This document shows, in pieces, positions 18,248-26,284 of a DNA stretch of 41,270 bases (the stretch's first letter is position 1; each line of letters begins with the position of its first letter). Source of the DNA: an uncultured Alphaproteobacteria bacterium (GTDB lineage: Bacteria > Pseudomonadota > Alphaproteobacteria > Micropepsales > Micropepsaceae); NCBI GenBank assembly GCA_937865685.1, contig CALMGU010000110.1:1-41270 (forward strand), written 5' to 3'. The notes below the pieces were generated by a model. It made no database searches. It had not been told where the DNA came from and saw nothing but the letters and a program-made list of their open reading frames with translations. Made by a program: the position numbers and the translations under genes.

Positions 18248-19828
18248 CTAAGAAGGACCAGGCATCAAAATCGTCGCTTTGAATCCTTTTCCGGTTCCGC
18301 TTTCCAGCTCCAGGGCACCGGAGTGGAGTTCGGCGAAGGCATGGACCAGGGTGAGGCCCAACCCCGCGCCGCTGGCATGATCCTGGGCGCGGCCCGCATG
18401 CTCGAACGGCTCCAGAATCCGTTTCAGATCCGCTTCGGCGACACCCGGTCCATTGTCGGCCACGGCGAGGGCGATTTTGTCTCCCTGCCGGCTGGCCGAA
18501 AGCGTGATGACGCCGCCTTCCGGCGTGAAGCTTACCGCATTGTCGATCAGGGCGCCGATCATGCCGCCCAGCACATTCTCGTCGGCCTCCACCATCAGGC
18601 CGGGCGGGCAATCGTCGGCGTTGATGGTGATGGACTTGGCCTGGGCGCGGGCGGTGAAGCCTTCGCGCGCCTGCCATAGCGCACTGCCCGCATCGACCGC
18701 GACCTTGCGCAGGTCGTAGCGGCCGGCCGAAATCTTGGTCAGGTCCATGATCTGGTTGACCATCTTGAGCAGGTTGCGGCCGCCTTGATGGATCAAGGCG
18801 GCATATTCGCGGACTTGCGCCGGGGTAAGGCTGTCCGACAAAGCGCCGATCAGGTCGGAAAAGCCCAGGATCGCGTTCAGCGGCGTCTTGAGCTCGTGAC
18901 TCATGGTGCGCAGAAGCATGGTCTTGGCGTTGTCGGCCTGCTGGGTCACCGAATCCAGGCGCTTGGCGAGATCGGCGAGGTAATTGTTCTGCCGCCGGGT
19001 TTCGTTGCGGCTGGTCTCCAGCGCCGATTGCGCCTGCACCAGGGCATTTTCCGCCCGGGTCTTTTCAGTGATGTCGGTGAAGACCACGGCGCGTCCGCCA
19101 TCGGGGGTGGCGTGATCGCGCACCAGATAGGCGATGCCGCGGGTGGTCTGCAGCGTGTCGGCGGAAGAGGAGGCATGATGGCTGCGCAGCCGGCGCTGAA
19201 TCCATTCTTCCGCTGTCACTTCCAGCGCGATGCGCCCGCTATGGGCGGCGTCGGTGATGATCCGTTCGAATGTGCGGCCGCTCAGCTCCGCCAGCGACAG
19301 GCCGGCCATCTGCGCATATTGCGCGTTGCCGGTGAGGAAGCGGTCCTGGGCGTCGAAAAAAGCGAAAGCGTCGGCGGAAAGCGCGATCGCTTCACCCAGG
19401 CGGGTGACCTGGTGCCGCGCGGCGGTCACGTCCGCCCACAAGAGAATGGCGTTGCCGTTGGGCGCGCGGCGGGCCTTGATTTCGATGATGCGACCATCGG
19501 CCAATGGAATGTCGCGGGGCTCCCAGGATCTGGGGCCCAGCTGGCTGAGGCGCGCGGCGATGAAAGCGTCGCGTCCGCCCGTCAAGGCGGCGGGAGCAAT
19601 TTCCGGCAATTCCAGCACCACCAGCTCTTCATAGAATTTTCCGGTCAGGCTTTTGGCCGGCGGCAGCTTGCGGAAAATGTGGTTGAGATGGGTGTTGGCG
19701 AAAATCAGCCGCGAATCGGCGTCGAAGATGGTGACCGCGACCCGCAGGCAATGCAGGGTTTCCAGCAAAGCTTCGGGGCCTTGCTCTTCGGCCGTTTCAA
19801 CCCACTCCGCCGCCGTCACGCCCTGCAC
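18248..19828 (-). CDS. PAS-PAS sensor histidine kinase (no membrane segment)
   Basis: This 526-residue kinase starts with GTG at 19828, preceded by GGGGGA. Order: PAS-like domain 1 (about residues 25-135, LRVAVTIFDADSRLIFANTH), PAS domain 2 (about 140-260, ending AVVFTDITEKTRAEN), a coiled coil, HisKA with MSHELKTPLNAILGFS (phospho-acceptor H311), and HATPase_c with NAVSFTPEGG, DNGPGV and GAGLGLTLV. No transmembrane helix is apparent, so it should sense a cytosolic signal. There is no adjacent response regulator, so the partner is unknown. The gene converges on the EAL gene and is divergent from the DivJ/PleC-like kinase gene, 232 nt away. Confidence 0.92.
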   Translation of the reverse strand: MQGVTAAEWVETAEEQGPEALLETLHCLRVAVTIFDADSRLIFANTHLNHIFRKLPPAKSLTGKFYEELVVLELPEIAPAALTGGRDAFIAARLSQLGPRSWEPRDIPLADGRIIEIKARRAPNGNAILLWADVTAARHQVTRLGEAIALSADAFAFFDAQDRFLTGNAQYAQMAGLSLAELSGRTFERIITDAAHSGRIALEVTAEEWIQRRLRSHHASSSADTLQTTRGIAYLVRDHATPDGGRAVVFTDITEKTRAENALVQAQSALETSRNETRRQNNYLADLAKRLDSVTQQADNAKTMLLRTMSHELKTPLNAILGFSDLIGALSDSLTPAQVREYAALIHQGGRNLLKMVNQIMDLTKISAGRYDLRKVAVDAGSALWQAREGFTARAQAKSITINADDCPPGLMVEADENVLGGMIGALIDNAVSFTPEGGVITLSASRQGDKIALAVADNGPGVAEADLKRILEPFEHAGRAQDHASGAGLGLTLVHAFAELHSGALELESGTGKGFKATILMPGPS

Positions 19829-20060
19829 GTCAGTCCCCCAATTTGCCCAATATCGGCGATGTCCGGTTGCGGAATGGTTAGGCAGACTTGGGCAGAGGCG
19901 GGCGACAGGACGTGCCGAATCGCGCCACCATCCCTAAAGCCGATTAACCACGCCGTTTCAGAAGCTTTCCGAATTGCCAACGACTCAGCGCTCTCTTCAG
20001 CATTCGTTAAATCTTGGCCGCCATGATCGGCCGGTAAATATGGTGAACGGGTCGTAAAGC

Positions 20061-21767
20061 GTGATTCGACTCTGGAAATCTCCCAGCCCGCGCCGACTTT
20101 TCGCTCTGGTTCAGGGCGGCAAGGCTTTGGTGGGCGCAGGCTTGGGTCTGGCTTTTGTCCTGACGGTCGGCCGTCCCGACATGGCGGAGGCCATCGCGCT
20201 TGGCGGACTGGCGGCGCCGCTTCTTCTGATGCTGGCGGCAATGACGTCCTTGCCGCTGACGCTGCTTGAGCAGGCCGGGCTGGCGTTGTTCGCAATCCTG
20301 ATCGGCTATCTGGCGGGACTGACGGGCGGGCTTCAGTCGCCTCTGATCGTGTGGCTGGTACTGGTGCCCGCGGAAGCGGCGCTGGCCGGGGGCCGCCGGT
20401 CGGTGATCGCCGCGGGGATCGTTGCCGCCCTGGTGCTGGGCGCGATCGCGGCCGTTCAATTCTCCGGGATGCTTCCGCCCTCGCGCCTGGCGCTGCCCGA
20501 AGGCATCACCGCCGGTGCCGCGATCCTGGCGGCGCTGGTGCAGGCGGGGTTGATCGCCGCCGCCGCGCGCGATCAAAGACGCGCCGCCGACGATGCCGCC
20601 GCCCAAGGCGCGGCGATGTACCAGCTTCTGGCGGAAAACGCGGTGGACCTGATCACCCGTCACGGCCCGGATGGGCGCATCCGTTTTGCCAGCCCCGCCT
20701 CGGTCATGCTGCTGGGCCGTTCCCCCGCCGAGCTGGACGGATTGGCGCCGGCCGCGCTCGCCCATCCCGACGATCTGGGCGCGGTGCAGTCGGCGTTTCT
20801 GGAATCGGCCTATTTCGGCCGCGAAGGGTCCGCCGAGGTGCGGATGCGGCACGCGGCCAAGGGTTATCTCTGGACCGAAATGCGCTGCCGTCCCGCCGGC
20901 CCAAGGGTCAAAGGCGCGCCGGCCGAGATCGTGGCGGTGACCCGCGACATTTCCGAACGCAAGGCCCAGGAGCGGGCGCTGATCGAAGCCAGGGACGAGG
21001 CGATGAGCGCCTCGCGGGCCAAGTCGGCCTTCCTGGCCAATATGAGCCACGAACTGCGCACCCCGCTCAACGCCATCATCGGCTTCTCCGAATTGATGGA
21101 GCGGGAAATTTTCGGGCCCATCGGCAATCCGCGCTATCAGGAATATGCCCGGATGATCCACGATTCCGGCGGCCATTTGTTGGAACTGATCAATGGCGTC
21201 TTGGACATGTCCAAGATCGAGGCGGGCAAATTCGAACTCTATGAAGAAATTTTCGAGCTGGAAGACGTGACGGCGGCGTCGCTGCGCTTTGTCCATCTGG
21301 CGGCGGAGCGGGGCGGCGTGGCGCTCAAGAGCGAAGTCGCGCCCGGCGTCCGGCGGATCTTTGCCGACAAGCGGGCGGTGAAGCAGATCCTGGTCAATCT
21401 TCTCAGCAACGGCGTCAAATTCACCCCGCGCGGCGGCCAGGTGATGTTGAGCGCGGCGCTGATCGAAAAGGGCATCGAGATCGTGGTCAGCGACACCGGC
21501 ACCGGCATCTCCAAATCCGATCTGGAAAAATTGGGCAAGCCGTTCGAGCAGGCCGAAGGCGGAGCGATGCACGGCAAGGAAGGCACGGGCCTGGGCCTGG
21601 CGCTGGTCAAATCGCTGGCGGCGATGCATGGCGGCGACGCCTCGCTGGAATCGGCACTGGGCGTGGGCACGACCGTCCGGGTCAGGCTTCCTTTCGCGGC
21701 GGTGGAGGCGGACGGCACGTCGCGCAAGGCCGCCGCGAAGATCCTGCCGTTCCGCGGCGCGGCCTGA
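20061..21767 (+). CDS. Membrane sensor histidine kinase, DivJ/PleC-like
   Basis: This 568-residue kinase has four to six N-terminal membrane helices (about residues 15-175), a PAS domain (about 195-300, ending VAVTRDISERKAQE), HisKA with NMSHELRTPLNAIIGFSEL (H330) and HATPase_c with NLLSNGVKFTPRGG, DTGTGI and GTGLGLALV. The stretch after the H-box, FGPIGNPRYQEYARMIHDSG, is characteristic of the PleC/DivJ family. That family controls the DivK/PleD response regulators in alphaproteobacterial cell-fate signalling. Which member this is cannot be decided without alignment. The start is GTG at 20061 with a weak Shine-Dalgarno. It likely forms a short operon with DUF1491, 12 nt downstream. Confidence 0.88.
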   Translation: MIRLWKSPSPRRLFALVQGGKALVGAGLGLAFVLTVGRPDMAEAIALGGLAAPLLLMLAAMTSLPLTLLEQAGLALFAILIGYLAGLTGGLQSPLIVWLVLVPAEAALAGGRRSVIAAGIVAALVLGAIAAVQFSGMLPPSRLALPEGITAGAAILAALVQAGLIAAAARDQRRAADDAAAQGAAMYQLLAENAVDLITRHGPDGRIRFASPASVMLLGRSPAELDGLAPAALAHPDDLGAVQSAFLESAYFGREGSAEVRMRHAAKGYLWTEMRCRPAGPRVKGAPAEIVAVTRDISERKAQERALIEARDEAMSASRAKSAFLANMSHELRTPLNAIIGFSELMEREIFGPIGNPRYQEYARMIHDSGGHLLELINGVLDMSKIEAGKFELYEEIFELEDVTAASLRFVHLAAERGGVALKSEVAPGVRRIFADKRAVKQILVNLLSNGVKFTPRGGQVMLSAALIEKGIEIVVSDTGTGISKSDLEKLGKPFEQAEGGAMHGKEGTGLGLALVKSLAAMHGGDASLESALGVGTTVRVRLPFAAVEADGTSRKAAAKILPFRGAA

Positions 21768-21779
21768 TACAAAACCGAC

Positions 21780-22118
21780 ATGAGTTTCGTTCCCAGATTG
21801 AAGGCGGGCATTTTCGTGCGCGCCTTGGTGCGCCGGGCCGATGTGGCGGGCGCGTCGGCCTTCATCGTCCGCAAGGGCGCCGAAGACGCGGGCGCGGTGG
21901 TTCTTGCCGTCTCGCGGCTGGATGGAACCTGTCTTATTCTTAATCAGGCGCGCGACGGCAAAGGCCATCTGGTCTGGGCCCGGCCGCTGGGCGATTGGAG
22001 CGAGGAACCACGCGCGCGAAGCTGGCTGGACAAGCAGATCAAATTCGATCCGGATCTTTGGATCGTGGAGATCGAAGATCGCGAAGGCCGCGCTTTCGTG
22101 GACGAGCCGATCGTGTAA
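21780..22118 (+). CDS. DUF1491 family protein
   Basis: This is a small soluble protein of 112 residues, compact and rich in short strands: RLKAGIFVRALVRRADVAG, SAFIVRKGAEDAGAVVLAVS, and the tail DLWIVEIEDREGRAFVDEP. This matches DUF1491, a short family found almost only in Alphaproteobacteria and of unknown function. The ATG is 12 nt after the kinase stop codon, and the next gene starts 30 nt later, so the three genes are probably one transcript. No catalytic residues can be named. Confidence 0.85.
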   Translation: MSFVPRLKAGIFVRALVRRADVAGASAFIVRKGAEDAGAVVLAVSRLDGTCLILNQARDGKGHLVWARPLGDWSEEPRARSWLDKQIKFDPDLWIVEIEDREGRAFVDEPIV

Positions 22119-22148
22119 GCTGGAAGAACCGCTCCATTCGGGTTCCGC

Positions 22149-22658
22149 ATGCCGCACGCCGACGCGCTCCGCTATGTCATTCCCGTTCTGATCATCCTGC
22201 CGCTGCTTTATTTCCGCTTACGCAAATTGATGCGGCCCCAGCCCTTGAAGCTGAACCGGCTCTGGATCCGGCCTGCCATCATTCTTCTGGCCGGCATCAG
22301 TGTGCTGGTGGGCGCGCCGCCGCCCTTGGCCGATCTGCCCTGGTTCCTGGTCGCGGCGGGCGCCGGCGCGGTGGCGGGCTGGCAATGGGGGCGATTGATG
22401 GCGATCCATGTCGATCCGGACAAGGGCACCTTGATGACGCGTGGCTCTCAGGCGGCGCTGGTGGTGATCGTGCTCTTGCTGGCGGTGCGCATCGGGCTGC
22501 GTGCGCTGGTGAAATTGCAAGGCGCGGCCTGGCATCTGGACGCAGTCCTGATCACCGACGGACTGATCGTTTTCAGCGCCTTTCTGTTCGGCGTGCGCGG
22601 GCTGGAAATGTACCTGCGCGCGCGCCGTGTCCTGGCCGGGGCGCCCGGAGTTTCCTGA
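22149..22658 (+). CDS. DUF1453/CcdC-like membrane protein
   Basis: This is a 169-residue integral membrane protein with about five hydrophobic segments. The first is YVIPVLIILPLLYFRLRKL, followed by LNRLWIRPAIILLAG and, in the second half, a soluble turn HVDPDKGTLMTRGSQAA. The arrangement resembles the DUF1453 / CcdC group of small membrane proteins of unknown role. The ATG at 22149 follows the DUF1491 stop by 30 nt. RF3 starts 45 nt downstream on the same strand. The family assignment is by pattern and not certain. Confidence 0.7.
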   Translation: MPHADALRYVIPVLIILPLLYFRLRKLMRPQPLKLNRLWIRPAIILLAGISVLVGAPPPLADLPWFLVAAGAGAVAGWQWGRLMAIHVDPDKGTLMTRGSQAALVVIVLLLAVRIGLRALVKLQGAAWHLDAVLITDGLIVFSAFLFGVRGLEMYLRARRVLAGAPGVS

Positions 22659-22703
22659 CGCCGGGTTGCCGGGACGGCCCGCTTTTGCTAGGCCCCGCGC
22701 ACC

Positions 22704-24287
22704 ATGAGCCAGACCCCTGCCAGCGAAGCCGCAAGACGGCGGACTTTCGCGATCATTTCCCACCCCGATGCGGGCAAGACCACCCTGACGGAGCATCTGC
22801 TTTTGCTGGGCGGTGCCATCCATGCGGCGGGCCGGGTGAAGGCGCGGGGCGAGGCCCGGCGCGCCAAATCCGACTGGATGAAGATCGAACAGGAACGCGG
22901 CATCTCGGTCACCAGCGCGGTGATGACGTTCGAGTACAAGAACGCCGTGTTCAATCTGCTGGACACGCCGGGCCATGAGGACTTTTCGGAAGACACCTAT
23001 CGGACACTGACCGCCGCCGACAGCGCGGTGATGGTGATCGACGCCGCCAAGGGCATCGAAGCGCAGACCCGCAAATTGTTCGAGGTCTGCCGGTTGCGCG
23101 ACATTCCCATCATGACCTTCGTCAACAAGATGGACCGCGAAGCCCGCGATCCGTTCGAGTTGCTGGACGAATTGTCCGACCAGCTTCAGATCGAAACCGC
23201 GCCGATGGTCTGGCCGGTGGGCATGGGCCTGAATTTCAAGGGCGTGCTGGATTTGAAGAGCGATGAGTTCGTGTCATTTGGTGGTGTTGGCGGCGGCGGC
23301 GAGCGGATCGGCCACAATGCGCTGGCGGCCATGCTCGATCCGGAATTGAAGAACAAGCTGGACGAAGATGTGAGCCTGGCCCGCGACGGCTTGCCGGCCT
23401 TCGACCTTGCCACCTATCGCGAAGGCCATTTGTCGCCGGTCTATTTCGGCTCGGCGCTGAAGAATTTCGGGGTCTCGGAACTCCTGGGCGCGCTGGCGGA
23501 TTATGCGCCGCCGCCCCGCGACCAGAGCGCCATAGGCCGCGCGGTTCATCCGTCCGACGAAGACGTCACCGGCTTTGTGTTCAAGGTCCAGGCCAATATG
23601 GACCCCAATCACCGCGACCGCGTGGCGTTTCTGCGCCTGGCCTCGGGGCGTTTCCGCCGCAACATGAAACTCAAGCAATCGGGCACGGGAAAATCCATCG
23701 GCGTCCACAATCCCATTCTGTTTTTCGCCTCCGAGCGCGAGACGGTCGATGAAGCCTGGCCGGGCGACATTATCGGCATTCCCAATCACGGCGTTCTGCG
23801 GGTGGGCGATACCTTGTCCGAAGGCGGCGGCGTGATCTTCACCGGCATTCCCAATTTCGCGCCGGAAATTCTGCGCCGCGTGCGGCTCGCCGATCCCATG
23901 AAGCAGAAGCATCTGGCCCGCGCGCTGGAAAGCCTGGCCGAAGAAGGCGTGACGCAATTGTTCAAGCCCCAGATCGGTTCGCAATGGATCGTGGGCGTGG
24001 TCGGCATGCTGCAACTCGACGTTCTGAAATCACGTCTGGTGGCGGAATATGGCCTGGATGCGGATCTGGAAATGGCGCCTTACGATGCGGCGCGCTGGCT
24101 TTCCGGCACCGATGCCGAATTGGAGAAATTCGCCGCCGGAAATCGGGGCGGCATGGCGGCGGACCGTGACGGCGCGCCCGTATTCCTGGCCAAAAGCGCC
24201 TGGGAAATGGGCTATGTGGCGGAGAAGTTTCCGGGCGTGAAGTTTCTCAAGACCCGCGAACGTCACGAAGTGCACGCGGAGAGCTGA
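22704..24287 (+). CDS. prfC: Peptide chain release factor 3
   Basis: RF3 is a cytosolic translational GTPase that releases RF1/RF2 from the ribosome after peptide release. The 527-residue length is typical. The G motifs are clear: G1 HPDAGKTT (residues 20-27), G3 DTPGHEDF, and G4 NKMDRE. The RF3-specific C-terminal region includes WIVGVVGMLQLDVLKSRL. The G2 region reads ERGISVTSAV, as in RF3 rather than EF-G. The start is ATG at 22704, with no strong Shine-Dalgarno. No terminator hairpin was seen in the 119 nt before the PadR gene. Confidence 0.96.
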   Translation: MSQTPASEAARRRTFAIISHPDAGKTTLTEHLLLLGGAIHAAGRVKARGEARRAKSDWMKIEQERGISVTSAVMTFEYKNAVFNLLDTPGHEDFSEDTYRTLTAADSAVMVIDAAKGIEAQTRKLFEVCRLRDIPIMTFVNKMDREARDPFELLDELSDQLQIETAPMVWPVGMGLNFKGVLDLKSDEFVSFGGVGGGGERIGHNALAAMLDPELKNKLDEDVSLARDGLPAFDLATYREGHLSPVYFGSALKNFGVSELLGALADYAPPPRDQSAIGRAVHPSDEDVTGFVFKVQANMDPNHRDRVAFLRLASGRFRRNMKLKQSGTGKSIGVHNPILFFASERETVDEAWPGDIIGIPNHGVLRVGDTLSEGGGVIFTGIPNFAPEILRRVRLADPMKQKHLARALESLAEEGVTQLFKPQIGSQWIVGVVGMLQLDVLKSRLVAEYGLDADLEMAPYDAARWLSGTDAELEKFAAGNRGGMAADRDGAPVFLAKSAWEMGYVAEKFPGVKFLKTRERHEVHAES

Positions 24288-24367
24288 TCCTCTCCCAAAG
24301 CGGGCATCTCGGGCCCCAGACACAGATTCGCCGGACTCAAAAACCCAGCAATACCGCCAAATTTTAC

Positions 24368-24396
24368 TACCTTGCGCTACATGGTACCATGCGGTA
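24368..24396 (+). promoter_or_regulatory. Tandem PadR-type operator
   Basis: Two near-identical 12-mers, TACCTTGCGCTA (24368-24379) and TACCATGCGGTA (24385-24396), stand 17 bp apart; 10 of 12 bases agree. The second is a TACC-N4-GGTA palindrome. Between and over them lies the perfect palindrome CATGGTACCATG (24380-24391). The array ends 10 nt before the likely PadR start at 24407, as expected for an autorepressor site. Confidence 0.6.
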
Positions 24397-24406
24397 TAAG
24401 AGTCCC

Positions 24407-24733
24407 ATGTCCGAGTCCTTACAGGTTCAGCTCAAAAAAGGCGTTTTGGAGATGTGCGTGCTGGCACTGCTCTCCAAAGGGGATAATTACGCCTATGAAA
24501 TCGCCTCCCAGATGGCCGATGCCGTGGGCATGGGCGAGGGAACCATCTATCCGCTGATGCGCCGGATGCAGAATGACGACCTGGTCTCGACCTATCTCCA
24601 GGAATCCGCCAGCGGTCCGCCGCGCAAATATTATAAACTCACAAAGGCGGGCGCCGCCGCTCTCAAGGCGCAGCGCGCCGATTGGGATGCGTTCGAGCAA
24701 GCCGTCGCCAAGATCCTGGGAGACGCGTCATGA
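24407..24733 (+). CDS. PadR-family transcriptional regulator
   Basis: This 108-residue winged-helix regulator has the PadR N-terminal domain: QLKKGVLEMCVLALLSKGD, YAYEIASQMADAVGMGEGTIYPLMRRM and the wing GPPRKYYKLTKAG. PadR proteins usually repress their own operon. The usual neighbour in such operons is DUF1700, which follows here with an ATGA overlap. I chose the ATG at 24407 because AAGAG precedes it and because the earlier ATG at 24389 lies inside the candidate operator palindrome. It probably controls the downstream envelope genes up to 27466. The inducing signal is unknown. Confidence 0.92.
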   Translation: MSESLQVQLKKGVLEMCVLALLSKGDNYAYEIASQMADAVGMGEGTIYPLMRRMQNDDLVSTYLQESASGPPRKYYKLTKAGAAALKAQRADWDAFEQAVAKILGDAS

Positions 24734-25350
24734 ACCGCGCCATGTTCCTGTCCGAATTGCGCATGGGCCTGTCCGGCATGCCGCAAAACGAGATCGACGA
24801 GACGCTCGCCGATTACGAAGCCCATTTCAGCGACGGCGCCGCCGCCGGGCGCAGCGAAGCGGCCATTGCCAGCGCCCTGGGCGATCCGGCGCGGCTGGCG
24901 AAGGAATTGCGGGCCGAAGCCGGGTTCAAGCGCTGGGAAACCGAACGCAGCGCCGGCAGCATGGTGGGCGCGGTGATCGCGCTTCTGGGCCTGGCGACGC
25001 TGGACCTGATTTTCCTGATCCCTTTTGTCTGCGTGGCCGGCGCCGTTCTTCTCAGCATGCTGATCACCTCCATCGCCTTGCTGTTCAGCGGCGGCGCGGT
25101 CTGGCTGTTCGCCTTGTTTCCCGGCTGGCTCATGTTCGGAACCAGCGGCGTGCTGGGCAGCGGCGCGGCGCTGGCGCTGGGGGGCTTCGGCCTGATCGCG
25201 GGCGGCATCGGGCTGGGCGCGCTCACTTGGCTCCTGCTCGACATCTTTGTCCGTGGCCTTGTCCAATATGCCCGGCTGCATTTCCGCCTGATCGATTCCG
25301 CACAGACAAGTTCTGCACAATCAAATTCCGCTCAAACAGGGAGAGACTGA
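24730..25350 (+). CDS. DUF1700 (HAAS-type) membrane protein
   Basis: This is a 206-residue protein. A soluble helical N-terminal region (MNRAMFLSELRMGLSGMP, then EIDETLADYEAHFSDGAAAG, ALGDPARLAKEL) is followed by three to four membrane helices (about residues 75-185), among them LDLIFLIPFVCVAG and LLFSGGAVWLFALF. This is the DUF1700 layout, regularly encoded next to PadR regulators and thought to relay an envelope signal. The ATG at 24730 overlaps the padR stop codon by ATGA, indicating translational coupling. A polar Ser/Gln/Asn-rich tail ends the protein one base before the next ATG. Confidence 0.88.
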   Translation: MNRAMFLSELRMGLSGMPQNEIDETLADYEAHFSDGAAAGRSEAAIASALGDPARLAKELRAEAGFKRWETERSAGSMVGAVIALLGLATLDLIFLIPFVCVAGAVLLSMLITSIALLFSGGAVWLFALFPGWLMFGTSGVLGSGAALALGGFGLIAGGIGLGALTWLLLDIFVRGLVQYARLHFRLIDSAQTSSAQSNSAQTGRD

Positions 25351-25351
25351 T

Positions 25352-26284
25352 ATGCGCACCAAGCTCGCAATCATCGCCGTGTCCGGACTTGCTGTGTCCG
25401 CGGTCTGCCTGGGCGGCGCCTTCGCCCTGGGCGGTCATGCCATCGGCGATGCGGTTTTCGGCGCCGACCTGATGAATCTCGCCGAGCTGCCCCGCTGCGA
25501 TGTCACGGCGCAGCCCATGGCGACCGCCACCAGCCGCAGCCTGAATTGGGACGGCAATGGCGACCGCGCCGCCATCGCGCTGCCCGCCAATGTGCATTAT
25601 CAGGCCGGAAGCGGCGACCAGCTGATCGTGGCGGGCGATCCCAATTTCATCGCCCATGTCCGCGTCAAGGACGGCTTAGTGTCTTTGGATTGCAACGGCA
25701 ATTTCCATATGGGCAAGCATGAGCGGATCGAAGTGACCCTGCCGGGCCGGCGCACTTTCAAAAGCTTCGCGCTGTTGGGAACCGGCGGTGTGCAGCTGAG
25801 CGGCCTGTCGCAACCGGCCGTGAAGGTTTCCATCGCCGGATCCGGCGATCTTCAAGCCGACGGCCGGACCGACAATCTGACGGTGGATGTCAAAGGCTCC
25901 GGCGACCTGAGGCTGGGCGATCTCGCCGCCAAGAATGTCGATGTCGACATCAAGGGCAGCGGCAAGGCCGAAGTGGCGCCGCAGGAGTCCTTGAATGTGG
26001 ATCTGTCGGGCTCCGGCACCATCTATCTGCGCAGCGAGCCTAAGAAGATCGAAACCTCGATCCGCGGCAGCGGCACCATCGTCCATCCGGACGGCACGCG
26101 GCAAGGCGGCCGCGGCCATGAACGCCATGCCCGCGCCGACGATGCGGCGATCCGTGCCGCGGTTCTCGAAGCGCTGGATAATGACAATGACGCGGGCAGC
26201 GACGAGATGGACCGCGCCAAGGACAGGTTGAAGGCCCGCATCCGCGCCCGCATCGCCCACGACCTGGATCAGGAGAATCTCTAG
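25352..26284 (+). CDS. DUF2807 (GIN) beta-solenoid envelope protein, first paralogue
   Basis: This 310-residue protein has an N-terminal hydrophobic signal or anchor (KLAIIAVSGLAVSAVCLGG) and a repetitive beta domain (about residues 70-245). The repeats are GSG turns such as IAGSGDLQAD, VKGSGDLRLGD, IKGSGKAEV and LSGSGTIYL, as in DUF2807, the putative head domain of autotransporter-like adhesins. A charged helical tail (about 250-310) follows, with DNDNDAGSDEMDRAKDRLK. The ATG comes one base after the DUF1700 stop codon, with GGGAGAG ahead. It is exported or membrane-anchored. Its ligand and role are unknown; operon position suggests an envelope-stress output. Confidence 0.85.
   Translation: MRTKLAIIAVSGLAVSAVCLGGAFALGGHAIGDAVFGADLMNLAELPRCDVTAQPMATATSRSLNWDGNGDRAAIALPANVHYQAGSGDQLIVAGDPNFIAHVRVKDGLVSLDCNGNFHMGKHERIEVTLPGRRTFKSFALLGTGGVQLSGLSQPAVKVSIAGSGDLQADGRTDNLTVDVKGSGDLRLGDLAAKNVDVDIKGSGKAEVAPQESLNVDLSGSGTIYLRSEPKKIETSIRGSGTIVHPDGTRQGGRGHERHARADDAAIRAAVLEALDNDNDAGSDEMDRAKDRLKARIRARIAHDLDQENL

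Noticed and set aside
20007..22157. 716-residue open frame on the minus strand across the DivJ/PleC-like kinase and DUF1491 genes
   Set aside because: Antisense shadow of recognised genes with low-complexity translation (QRRQRQGR-type runs).
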